From: JBDTRY01 sp039931435
Lineage (GTDB): Bacteria; Acidobacteriota; Thermoanaerobaculia; Gp7-AA8
Length of the DNA stretch: 7,355 nt
NCBI GenBank assembly: GCA_039931435.1
Contig: JBDTRY010000197.1
Coordinates: forward strand, 1 to 7,355
Direction: 5' to 3'
The translations under genes were made by a program, and so were the position numbers. The notes under the pieces were generated by a model. It saw only the letters and a list, made by a program, of their open reading frames with translations. It was not told the origin of the DNA and made no database searches. How positions within the stretch are numbered: position 1 is the first letter of the stretch; every line of letters begins with the position of its first letter. This document shows, piece by piece, positions 1-6,754 of this stretch.

Positions 1-881
1 GCCGCCACTCCGGCCTGTGATCCCGCTTCGCTCACCCAGCGCAGCTCGCTAGCTACGTCGTGCGCCGACTGCCAGCGATCGTCAGGATCTTTCTCCAGAC
101 ACTTGCGGACGATGTGCTCGAGTGCTGGAGGCGTCATCGGCGCGACCGAGGAGATCGGAGCCGGATGCGCCGAAACGATGGCGGCGATGAGGCTGGTGCG
201 CGTCGATCCTTCGAACGCGCGGCGTCCCGTGGCCATCTCGTACAGCAGCGCACCGAGGGCGAAGATGTCGGTGCGGGCATCGGCATCCTGCGCCTCCAGT
301 TGCTCCGGCGCCATGTACTGAAAGGTCCCCAGGATCATTCCCTCCTGCGTCAGCGGCCGGGCCTCGGTGCGCATCTCCGTCATCCCGTGCACCACGCCGC
401 TGTCGGCCGCCGGACGCGCCAGCCCGAAGTCGAGCAGCTTCGCGCCGCTCCTGGTGAACATGACGTTGCCCGGCTTGAGATCGCGATGAACGATTCCCTG
501 CTTGTGCGCGCGATCGAGCGCATCGGCCACCTGCGCGCCACATCGCAGCACCTGGTCGATCGGCAGCGGGCCGCGCGTGAGCCGCTCGGCGAGCGACTCA
601 CCCTCGAGGAGCTCCATCACGAGAAAGTTGGTCCCGTCGTATTCGCCGACGTCGAACAACGTGCAGATGTTCGGATGATTGAGCGACGAGATCGTCTTCG
701 CTTCACGATCGAAGCGCGCCCGGAACTGTTCGTTCGAGGCCAGCTGTTCCGGAAGGATCTTGATGGCGACGTCACGCCCGAGACGCGTATCGCGTCCCTT
801 CCACACCTCTCCCATGCCGCCGGCGCCAATCTGCGAGGTCAGCTCGTACGGCCCGAGGCGTGTGCCCGAAGCAGCAGTCAT
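1..881 (-). CDS. Membrane-type Ser/Thr protein kinase, N-terminal kinase domain (partial, cut by window edge)
   Basis: This is a Hanks-type (PknB-like) Ser/Thr kinase that would phosphorylate protein substrates using ATP. From the ATG at 881, 293 codons are visible, covering essentially the whole kinase domain. The P-loop GAGGMGEV spans about residues 19-26. The ATP-anchoring Lys is K41 (VAIK), the helix-C Glu is E60, the catalytic Asp is D134 (HRDLKPGN), the metal-binding Asp is D151 (DFG) and the APE-motif Glu is E193. All catalytic residues are present, so it should be an active RD kinase. The domain closes with WQSAHDVASEL, the usual end just before a linker and membrane helix. The rest, by analogy with the gene at 3774-6374 a membrane helix and beta-propeller, lies outside the window. 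The ATG was chosen because it gives an N-terminus matching its paralogue (RLGPYE near residue 10). No Shine-Dalgarno is visible; an in-frame GTG at 908 is a weaker alternative. Kinase identity is very secure; the C-terminal architecture is inferred. Confidence 0.95.
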   Translation of the reverse strand, partial: MTAASGTRLGPYELTSQIGAGGMGEVWKGRDTRLGRDVAIKILPEQLASNEQFRARFDREAKTISSLNHPNICTLFDVGEYDGTNFLVMELLEGESLAERLTRGPLPIDQVLRCGAQVADALDRAHKQGIVHRDLKPGNVMFTRSGAKLLDFGLARPAADSGVVHGMTEMRTEARPLTQEGMILGTFQYMAPEQLEAQDADARTDIFALGALLYEMATGRRAFEGSTRTSLIAAIVSAHPAPISSVAPMTPPALEHIVRKCLEKDPDDRWQSAHDVASELRWVSEAGSQAGVA

Positions 882-988
882 GGTGGTGAGGTGCGGTGAT
901 TGTCGCACGAAGAGTGGTGGAGGGGACGTGACGCGCAAAAGCCCCATCCACCGGGGTTCTGAAACCAGATTCGAAAGCTCCAACCGGA

Positions 989-1018
989 TTAATAGAAACT
1001 GAGGTTTCCTCGAAGCAA
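989..1018 (-). promoter_or_regulatory. Weak candidate sigma70-like promoter for the leftmost kinase gene
   Basis: Read on the minus strand, TTGCTT (1018-1013) and TATTAA (994-989) are separated by 18 bases in the 140-bp spacer between the middle kinase stop and the leftmost kinase start. This would give a leader of roughly 100 bases. A small GAGG-TTT-CCTC inverted repeat (1001-1011) lies in its spacer. The match is modest and could be chance. Co-transcription from upstream kinase genes remains possible. Confidence 0.25.
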
Positions 1019-1021
1019 TCG

Positions 1022-3589
1022 CTACTTCAATCCGTCCACGAGAAAGAGGTTGGTGAGCTCCTGAAGAATGCCGTAGGCATAGGCGGAACCGTCACGGGTA
1101 ACGACCAGACCGCCGTCGTCGTGCAGTCCGGCGCGATCGGCCGAGCCGAGTGTCTTCCAGGGACGGCGCTGACCAGTCGTCACATCGAGCAGGTCAACGG
1201 TGATCGGCATGACTCCGATGCTCCGAACGTAGAGCGTATTCGCGTCCGCCCACTGTACTGGCCGTTCGTAGGGCTTTGCACCAGGGATGGGTTGAGGAGA
1301 GGATCCATCCAACGGCACGACCCAGAGCCGGCCCGTGATGTCGTCATCGACTGCTACGGCCCGGCCGTCGGGTCTCAGGGCGGGATCAGAGGCGTCCTGG
1401 ATCGCGCTGGGCAACGGGATCCGGCGCGCAGCGCCGGTGAGGAAGTCGATGATGAAGCCGGCGGGGTGTTCTCCTTCGCGGCCGAACAAAAGCACACTCT
1501 TCCCATCCGGCAGCCAGTTCCCAGTGCGAGCTGCCCCGAATCCTGCCGGCAAGGGAATGCGGCGCGGTTCCCCCGCGGCGGTGGGCAACGCAGTCAACGC
1601 GCCGCTGTCCGGATGGCTTGAAAGGAGGTAGCGTCCATCGGGGGACAAAGTCGAAGCGTTTCCGATGCCCAGGCGGACGGGCGCACCACCGGAGAGATCG
1701 CGAATGCAGGCGGCATAGGCCGGGCCGATGGCTTCACTCTGTTCCGTGAAGGCCAGCATCCTGCCGTCCGGCGAGAGATCGGTGACAAGACCCTGATCCA
1801 GCCACGACACGTCGCGCTCGGCGCTGTCGCCCGGGCCGCGTGCCAGCAACGAGATATGCATCAGATCACGGCAAAGCAGCAGACGGCCGTCGGGGGCGAT
1901 GTCCTGGAGAATGACACCGCCGGGAGTGCCCAGGATCTCCCGGTGGCGGCCGTCCAGTGTGGTCGCCTGGAGCTGACCGTTGGACCCCTGCAGCGCGGCC
2001 GAAAACCAGATCTCTTTCGAATCCGGGCGCCATGCCAAACCTTCCTCCGCGCCTCCGGTCTCGAACAGTGTGGTTCGCTTCCCGGCCAGATCGACGACAT
2101 CGAGCGAGCCGCGGTCATCCCCTTCGATCGCGTGATTGAAGAAGGCGACCCACTTGCCGTCAGGGGAGACACGCATGTTGCTGATATACGTGCGGGTGGC
2201 ATAGAGCACTTTTCCGACCGGGAACTCGAGACGGCAGACGCCGTCGACGTCTCGCACGATGGCTAACTCGGAGCCGTCCGGCGACCAGTCGGCCTCGCGG
2301 ACGTTTTCGATCACTTCGCGAGGCGCCCCGCCACCCATTGGCAGGCGTGCCAGGGTGCCGCGAAACTGGAAGTGATAGAGAAATCTGGCTTTGACCAGAA
2401 CCGCCAGTTCACCCTGTGAGGAAACGGCCAGGAGACGCGGCGCAGCAAGAAGTGACAGCGCCTGCGGCGCATCGACCCGCGTGGAGAACACGGACGGCGG
2501 CGCGCCGTTGAAGGCACCGTCATACACGATCGTTTTTCCATCCGGGGAGAAGCGGGCGTTGAAGACCACACCCTGGGCGAAGGTCATCTGGCGGAACGCG
2601 GCAGCCTGTGGTTTCGTCCGCATGGCGATCAGCCGGTCGATTCCCGCTCCTGCCAGGAGTGCCACGAGAGCCGCGGCTACGACGGCGCCGGCGCGGCCGC
2701 GGCGCGCAGGACTGCCGGCCTTTTCCATAATCGGATTTGCGCCGGACGTCGAGACCGCCTCAAGAGCAAATCCCAGGTCATGCGCCGATTGGAATCGCTC
2801 GGCCGGTTGCTTCTCGAGACACTGTCGAACAACGCGGTCGACTGCCGGAGGAATGTGCCGGGCGCTCGAGGACAGCTCCGGCGGATCCTCATTGAGTATC
2901 GCGCTCATCGTGTCGGCGGCCGTATCGCCTCGGAAGGCACGGCGGCCCGCCAGCATTTCGTACAGGATTGCGCCGAAGGCGAAGATGTCGGTTCTATGAT
3001 CGACGTCACGCCCGCGCACCTGCTCGGGAGACATATAGCCGGCCGTCCCCATCACCGTTCCCGGCTCCGTCGTTTTGCGCACTGTCTTTTCTTCGGTGGC
3101 GCTGTCGGGTGCTGTCAGCTTGGCCAGACCGAAGTCGAGGATCTTGACGCGGCCACCGGTCGTGACGATTACATTCTCAGGTTTGAGATCGCGGTGGACT
3201 ACCCCCTTCTCGTGTGCGGCGGCCAGGCCGTTGACGATCTGCACCGCGTGCTCGATAGCTTTCCGAGTCGGAATGGCTCCTTGCTCGAGTCTCTCCCGGA
3301 GAGTTTCACCGTCGAGCAACTCCATGGCGATGAACGGCGCGCCATCGTGGGTGCCCAATTCGAAAATCGTGACGAGATTTGGATGGTTGAGCGTCCCCGC
3401 GGCGCGCGCCTCCTGCTCGAAACGCTGGAGACGGTCGGCATTGGAGGCCACGGACAGTGGCAGGACTTTGATGGCGACATCGCGCCCGATGCGGCTGTCG
3501 CGTGCACGCAGCACTTCCCCCATTCCTCCCGCGCCAACGCGTCCGGTTATCTCGTACGCTCCGATGCGACTGCCGATCGCCACGGTCAA
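1022..3589 (-). CDS. Membrane-anchored Ser/Thr protein kinase with C-terminal PD40/TolB-like beta-propeller (855 aa)
   Basis: This is a complete Hanks-type kinase, probably a sensor kinase at the cytoplasmic membrane. Numbering runs from the TTG start. The kinase domain is about 12-276, with P-loop GAGGMGEV, K41 (VAIK), helix-C E60, catalytic D134 (HRDLKPEN), D152 (DFG) and E188 (MSPE). The activation loop (about 155-185) is rich in Thr, as expected for autophosphorylation. FQSAHDLGFAL ends the domain. An Ala/Val/Leu-rich membrane helix follows at about 299-316. From about 345 to the end there are some nine SPDG-type blade turns (FSPDGKTIVY, WSPDGSELAI, VSPDGKWVAF, LSPDGRMLAF and others), typical of PD40/WD40-like propellers. 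The end, LTNLFLVDGLK, is the usual C-terminus of one acidobacterial-type subfamily, so the protein is full length. TTG at 3589 is preferred because GGAGGG lies 7 bases upstream and the N-terminus then matches the paralogues. A reading from 3700 would add 37 Arg-rich residues with no homology. It differs from both neighbours in activation-segment motif (MGTAGYMSPEQV versus LGTFQYMAPEQL). The ligand of the propeller is unknown. Confidence 0.95.
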   Translation of the reverse strand: MTVAIGSRIGAYEITGRVGAGGMGEVLRARDSRIGRDVAIKVLPLSVASNADRLQRFEQEARAAGTLNHPNLVTIFELGTHDGAPFIAMELLDGETLRERLEQGAIPTRKAIEHAVQIVNGLAAAHEKGVVHRDLKPENVIVTTGGRVKILDFGLAKLTAPDSATEEKTVRKTTEPGTVMGTAGYMSPEQVRGRDVDHRTDIFAFGAILYEMLAGRRAFRGDTAADTMSAILNEDPPELSSSARHIPPAVDRVVRQCLEKQPAERFQSAHDLGFALEAVSTSGANPIMEKAGSPARRGRAGAVVAAALVALLAGAGIDRLIAMRTKPQAAAFRQMTFAQGVVFNARFSPDGKTIVYDGAFNGAPPSVFSTRVDAPQALSLLAAPRLLAVSSQGELAVLVKARFLYHFQFRGTLARLPMGGGAPREVIENVREADWSPDGSELAIVRDVDGVCRLEFPVGKVLYATRTYISNMRVSPDGKWVAFFNHAIEGDDRGSLDVVDLAGKRTTLFETGGAEEGLAWRPDSKEIWFSAALQGSNGQLQATTLDGRHREILGTPGGVILQDIAPDGRLLLCRDLMHISLLARGPGDSAERDVSWLDQGLVTDLSPDGRMLAFTEQSEAIGPAYAACIRDLSGGAPVRLGIGNASTLSPDGRYLLSSHPDSGALTALPTAAGEPRRIPLPAGFGAARTGNWLPDGKSVLLFGREGEHPAGFIIDFLTGAARRIPLPSAIQDASDPALRPDGRAVAVDDDITGRLWVVPLDGSSPQPIPGAKPYERPVQWADANTLYVRSIGVMPITVDLLDVTTGQRRPWKTLGSADRAGLHDDGGLVVTRDGSAYAYGILQELTNLFLVDGLK

Positions 3590-3777
3590 AGTTTTCCCTC
3601 CGATCGTGTGAAAGAAGGTTGATTGTGTCCACACTCGCGCATGCCGCCGCCGATCTGCCACGCCCGCTCGTCGCGTGGGCCCACGACGCCTTTGTGGCAC
3701 GGCCAGCGAAACACGAAGAGCAATGACGTGGCGGCTGGAAAACCTTGAGAGATACTCGGTTCAGGCGACATCGTCAT
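3586..3777 (-). CDS. Doubtful 63-codon ORF bridging two kinase genes (ATGA and TTGA overlaps)
   Basis: The ORF begins with an ATG whose last two bases are the first two bases of the TGA stop of the upstream kinase gene (ATGA, 3777-3774). It ends with a TGA that overlaps the TTG start of the next kinase gene (TTGA, 3589-3586). The predicted peptide (MTMSPEPSISQGF..., with a short hydrophobic stretch TSLLFVF and two Trp) resembles no family I recognise. There is no Shine-Dalgarno before it; expression would depend on termination-reinitiation. Third-position GC is only moderate, by eye about 63%. The exact fit between two genes is suggestive of translational coupling, but an open frame of this length is not rare in GC-rich DNA. 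I regard chance as more likely. Confidence 0.18.
   Translation of the reverse strand: MTMSPEPSISQGFPAATSLLFVFRWPCHKGVVGPRDERAWQIGGGMRECGHNQPSFTRSEGKL
3596..3601 (-). promoter_or_regulatory. Shine-Dalgarno site deciding a TTG start
   Basis: GGAGGG on the minus strand (3601-3596) leaves 7 bases between GGAGG and the TTG at 3589-3587. This is ideal spacing for TTG. The alternative GTG at 3583 would be 13 bases away. The two flanking kinase genes have no comparable site, so this gene seems to be initiated differently from its neighbours. Confidence 0.6.
3674..3685. repeat. 12-bp perfect palindrome in the kinase intergenic spacer
   Basis: CGTGGGCCCACG reads the same on both strands and lies about 85 bases upstream of the middle kinase start. 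The flanks add three more complementary bases on each side (CGT 3669-3671, ACG 3686-3688) if two bases are bulged. There is no T-tract, so it is not an intrinsic terminator. A dimeric regulator binding site is one possibility; the sequence does not identify the protein. Confidence 0.35.
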
Positions 3778-6374
3778 GGCGCCAGCCCGTTCGTCCAGTT
3801 CTGCACGAGCGTGATCGGACGCGTCCCCTCCTCGCCTACGACGCGGTTGAGAAGGAACTTCGATCCGTCCGGCGACATTTCGTATTGGCGGTAAGTCAAC
3901 AATCCGCGGACGTGCGCGTCGAAGAGCACGACGGGAGTACCAGCCTCGAACATCGCGCCCTCAGTGATCGTAACGGCCATCAGCTTTCGTTCTGGCGAAA
4001 GATAGAAAAGACGTTTCCCGTCAAAGCTCCACGAAGGAAACGCGCCGCCGCCGCGCGATACGACCCATTTCGCCGAGGCCACCGGAAACGGTTGAACGTA
4101 GACCTCCTCACGACCGGATTCGTCGGAGGTGTAGGCAATGAAGCGGCCATCGCGGGAGAAGCTCAGGGCCGTTTCGTTGAACGGCGTGTTGAGCAGTGGC
4201 CTGGACTGATGGGTCTCGACGTCGACCAGCGAAATGTCGTAGTCGTTCCTCTTCGGCTGCATCTCGACGTAGGCCAGCGTTCGTCCGTCAGGCGAGACTT
4301 CCACCGGCATCTTGCGATTGGCGTTACTGAGGATGAGCTCCTGGCTTCCTGTTCCGCTGGCCGCGGTACGGTACAGATCGCGCGTGGGCCCCTTCTCCGA
4401 GAAGTAATAGACGTAGCGATCGTCGGGCGACCACACCGGCACGGACTCGTTGGCGGGATCGTAGGTCAGGCGTGTGGACGTCGCCCTGGCGATGTCGAAG
4501 ATCCAGATGTCGCCTCGGGCCGTCTGCTCATCGCTCACATCGACGACGACCCGTTTCCCGTCATGGGAAAGCCGTGGCGAGTAGTACATGGCGGGCGGGG
4601 CGATGACGCCGAGGTCCTTGCCCTCCGCCGAGACCCACACCAGCTCGGACTTGCCGGCACCTTCCCCTTCGACGTAGGCGATGATGCCGCTGCTGGACGC
4701 GCCGAAGACGCCGCTGATCGTGTCGGGATCGTACTGAACATGCTCGGTGATCGTAACCGGGTCGCTCACTGCTTCCAGCGTCTTAGGATTCAGGCGTTGC
4801 GCGCGAAGCGCTCCGTCGCGGATGTAGAGAAGCCAGCCGGGAACATAGGCCACGTTCGAGTAGAGATCCGGCAGAACACGTTTCGCCCGCCGGTCGGTGA
4901 GACTGGCCATATTGAGGCCCTCGGGCAAAGTGCTTTTCGCGTTGCGCCGGCGCTCGGCGAAGACAAACCGCTTCCCGTCCGGAAGGAACGATGGCGCAGA
5001 GCGCGTGCCGGGAAAAATAAGTTCCGGATCTCCCCCGGCTGCCGACACGCGCTGGATGCCGTGAGTATCGGTGAAGACAATGTCACCGCTCGCGCTCCAC
5101 GAGCCGCCGGTGAAGAGCGTGGCATAGGTCAGCACGTCCGGGGTTCCCCCGGAGACGAGCACCTTCTGGAGCTTGTCGTGCGCGCCGAAGGCTATGGATC
5201 TCCCGTCCGGCGCCCAGAATGGAAACGTCCCTCCGTCGGTTCCGGCGACCGGCTGCGCGTTGGACGAGGCCAGCGAGCGAATCCAGATCATCGATCTGCC
5301 GTCGGCGTTCCTTCCGACGAATGCGATCCGTCGCCCGTCGGGAGAAAAAGCCAGCGGGCCGCCGACGTAGCTGATGGCCACGTCGGGGGGCGGGAGCAGG
5401 GCCGTCTCGATGCGCGGCATCGCCGCGGGTTTCCGCGTCGCAAGAAAGACAGCCGCGGCAAGCGCGAGCATCGCGAGTGTTGGCCATGCGACGCGTCCGA
5501 GACGGCCGCTTCGTCCTGGCGCGTGCGGAACGTCTGGAGAGTTTTCGCGTTGCGCGATCCATTGCAGCTCATCGGCGATGTCGTGCGCACTCTGCCAACG
5601 CCCGTCCGGATCTTTCGCCAGACATTTACTGATCACGTGGTCGAGCGCGTTCGGGGCGAGTGGCAGCAGGTCAGCGATCGGTCGCGGTGTCCCGCCGACG
5701 ATCGCGGCGATGAGACTGGTCTTTGTCTTCCCTTCGAAGGCGCGCTGCCCGGAGGCCATCTCGTACAGCACCGCGCCGAGCGCGAAGATGTCGGTGCGGG
5801 CGTCGGCCTCGACTCCTTCGAGCTGCTCGGGCGCCATGTACTGGAACGTCCCGAGGATCGTCCCTTCGCGCGTGAGCGGCTTCTGCATGGTCGCGCCGTC
5901 GGTGGTGAGCTCGATGATCGCGCTTTTCGCCAGGCCGAAGTCGAGGAGCTTGGCACCGGCCTTGGTGAGCATGACGTTGCCCGGTTTGAGATCCCGATGG
6001 ACGACGCCGGCGCGATGGGCGCGATCGAGCGCCTCGGCGATCTGAGCACCGTAGCGCAACACCTCGGCGAGCGGCAACGGGCCCCGCGCAATGCGGTCGG
6101 CAAGCGTCTCACCCTCGAGCAATTCCATGACGAGGTAGCCGTCGCCAACATCGAAGAGCGTGCAGATGTTCGGATGCGAGAGCTGCGAGATCGTCTTTGC
6201 CTCGCGCTCGAACCGCAGCTTCAGCTCAGCGTCGGCGGCGATCTCGGCTGGGAGGATCTTGATGGCCACGCTGCGCTCGAGACGCGTGTCGCGCGCTTTC
6301 CATACCTCTCCCATCCCGCCGGCGCCAATGCGCGCGACGATCTCGTAGGGACCGAGCCTGCTGCCTGCCTGCAT
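3774..6374 (-). CDS. Membrane-anchored Ser/Thr protein kinase with C-terminal PD40/TolB-like beta-propeller (866 aa)
   Basis: This is a complete Hanks-type kinase. Numbering starts at the ATG at 6374. The kinase domain is about 10-272, with P-loop GAGGMGEVWKARD, K39 (VAIK), helix-C E58, catalytic D128 (HRDLKPGN), D145 (DFG) and E183 (MAPE); WQSAHDIADEL closes it. One membrane helix at about 295-313 (VAWPTLAMLALAAAVFLAT) separates it from about 550 residues of propeller. SPDG-type turns recur from about 344 (FSPDGRRIAFVG) to about 833 (MSPDGSKFLLNR), about nine in all. The end, ITLVQNWTNGLAP, is typical of a second subfamily of such kinases, so the protein is intact. Its kinase domain is clearly closer to the leftmost gene than to the middle one (shared LGTFQYMAPEQLE, NICTLFDVG, EALDRAH/DALDRAH), pointing to paralogy by duplication. 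The ATG at 6374 was chosen over a start at 6464 because the extra 30 residues have no counterpart in the paralogues. No Shine-Dalgarno is visible. Substrates and propeller ligand are unknown. Confidence 0.95.
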   Translation of the reverse strand: MQAGSRLGPYEIVARIGAGGMGEVWKARDTRLERSVAIKILPAEIAADAELKLRFEREAKTISQLSHPNICTLFDVGDGYLVMELLEGETLADRIARGPLPLAEVLRYGAQIAEALDRAHRAGVVHRDLKPGNVMLTKAGAKLLDFGLAKSAIIELTTDGATMQKPLTREGTILGTFQYMAPEQLEGVEADARTDIFALGAVLYEMASGQRAFEGKTKTSLIAAIVGGTPRPIADLLPLAPNALDHVISKCLAKDPDGRWQSAHDIADELQWIAQRENSPDVPHAPGRSGRLGRVAWPTLAMLALAAAVFLATRKPAAMPRIETALLPPPDVAISYVGGPLAFSPDGRRIAFVGRNADGRSMIWIRSLASSNAQPVAGTDGGTFPFWAPDGRSIAFGAHDKLQKVLVSGGTPDVLTYATLFTGGSWSASGDIVFTDTHGIQRVSAAGGDPELIFPGTRSAPSFLPDGKRFVFAERRRNAKSTLPEGLNMASLTDRRAKRVLPDLYSNVAYVPGWLLYIRDGALRAQRLNPKTLEAVSDPVTITEHVQYDPDTISGVFGASSSGIIAYVEGEGAGKSELVWVSAEGKDLGVIAPPAMYYSPRLSHDGKRVVVDVSDEQTARGDIWIFDIARATSTRLTYDPANESVPVWSPDDRYVYYFSEKGPTRDLYRTAASGTGSQELILSNANRKMPVEVSPDGRTLAYVEMQPKRNDYDISLVDVETHQSRPLLNTPFNETALSFSRDGRFIAYTSDESGREEVYVQPFPVASAKWVVSRGGGAFPSWSFDGKRLFYLSPERKLMAVTITEGAMFEAGTPVVLFDAHVRGLLTYRQYEMSPDGSKFLLNRVVGEEGTRPITLVQNWTNGLAP

Positions 6375-6396
6375 ATGATTGTTGTGGACCGCGACG

Positions 6397-6402
6397 ATTA
6401 TG
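6397..6402 (-). promoter_or_regulatory. Candidate -10 element for the third kinase gene
   Basis: CATAAT on the minus strand (6402-6397) matches TATAAT at five of six positions. It would place a transcription start about 15 bases before the ATG at 6374, giving a very short leader without a Shine-Dalgarno. No acceptable -35 hexamer lies 16-18 bases upstream, so this is tentative. Confidence 0.22.
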
Positions 6403-6487
6403 AACGTTTTCGGCGCAGGCGCGCGTCGGTTCGGCCCCCGGCTCCAATGGGCTTCAAAGCACACCTTGGATCGCGCGCCATTTAGCG

Positions 6488-6510
6488 GCGGCTTCGCCTG
6501 CCGAAGCCGC
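6488..6510. repeat. Strong GC-rich hairpin, 9-bp perfect stem, REP-like
   Basis: GCGGCTTCG (6488-6496) and its exact reverse complement CGAAGCCGC (6502-6510) flank the 5-base loop CCTGC. Neither strand has a T-run after the stem, so it does not look like an intrinsic terminator. It lies between the divergent third kinase gene and the RAYT gene. Its size and form resemble a repetitive extragenic palindrome, but with one copy in the window that cannot be tested here. Confidence 0.6.
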
Positions 6511-6550
6511 GAACCCGATCATGTACGCGGAAGAGCGCGCCGGAGCCACC

Positions 6551-6610
6551 GAGTACCACTCCTGCTCCCAGATCCAGTGCCACATGCAGTGCCACACCAG
6601 GTACCACAAC
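6551..6610. repeat. Degenerate 12-bp tandem repeat
   Basis: Twelve-base units in register: GAGTACCACTCC (6551), a poorly matching unit (6563), CAGTGCCACATG (6575), CAGTGCCACACC (6587) and AGGTACCACAAC (6599). The common core is GTRCCAC. In one plus-strand frame this reads as a Cys/His-rich string, and on the minus strand as a Trp-rich string within a 70-codon GTG-started ORF (6666-6454). I do not recognise either peptide. The N-terminal part of that ORF is made of the TTGCTC repeat, so I do not call a gene. Confidence 0.4.
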
Positions 6611-6620
6611 CAATGTCGAG

Positions 6621-6754
6621 TTGCTCTCGAATTGCTCCTCGCGAATTGCTCACTCGAATTGCTCACTCGAATTGCTCACTCGAATTGCTCACTCGACTCG
6701 TTGCTCAGCGTTGCTCCTCGACTCGTTGCTCAGCGTTGCTCCTCAGCGTTGCTC
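6621..6754. repeat. Tandem repeat array, simple part (TTGCTC-based)
   Basis: This block has eleven copies of TTGCTC (the first at 6621, the eleventh at 6749). Four 13-bp units TTGCTCACTCGAA run from 6646 to 6697; the last differs at its final base. They are preceded by shorter, decayed units at 6621 and 6632. Next come two perfect tandem copies of a 25-bp unit (6692-6716 and 6717-6741) containing CTCGACTCG, TTGCTC, AGCG and TTGCTC. A 13-bp remnant follows (6742-6754). The sequence homogeneity suggests recent slippage or unequal exchange. I see no coding function. Confidence 0.9.

Noticed and set aside
60..899. 279-codon plus-strand open frame at the left end
   Set aside because: It is antisense to the partial kinase gene, and its product is Arg-rich with no recognisable motif.
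1001..1011. Terminator for the middle kinase gene
   Set aside because: The GAGG-TTT-CCTC stem is only 4 bp and is not followed by a proper T-run.
3590..3700. 37-residue N-terminal extension of the middle kinase
   Set aside because: The extension is Arg-rich, lacks a counterpart in the paralogues, and is bypassed by the well-spaced GGAGGG before TTG at 3589.
6375..6464. 30-residue N-terminal extension of the third kinase
   Set aside because: The ATG at 6374 gives an N-terminus equivalent to the leftmost kinase; the extension matches nothing in the paralogues.
3675..6485. 936-codon plus-strand open frame opposite the third kinase gene
   Set aside because: It is antisense to a kinase with all catalytic motifs. 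The Arg-rich product has no domain and reflects GC-rich codon bias of the opposite strand.
6646..6697. Plasmid-type iterons (four 13-bp tandem units)
   Set aside because: There is no replication initiator gene, AT-rich unwinding region or DnaA box nearby. The units grade into the larger mosaic repeat.
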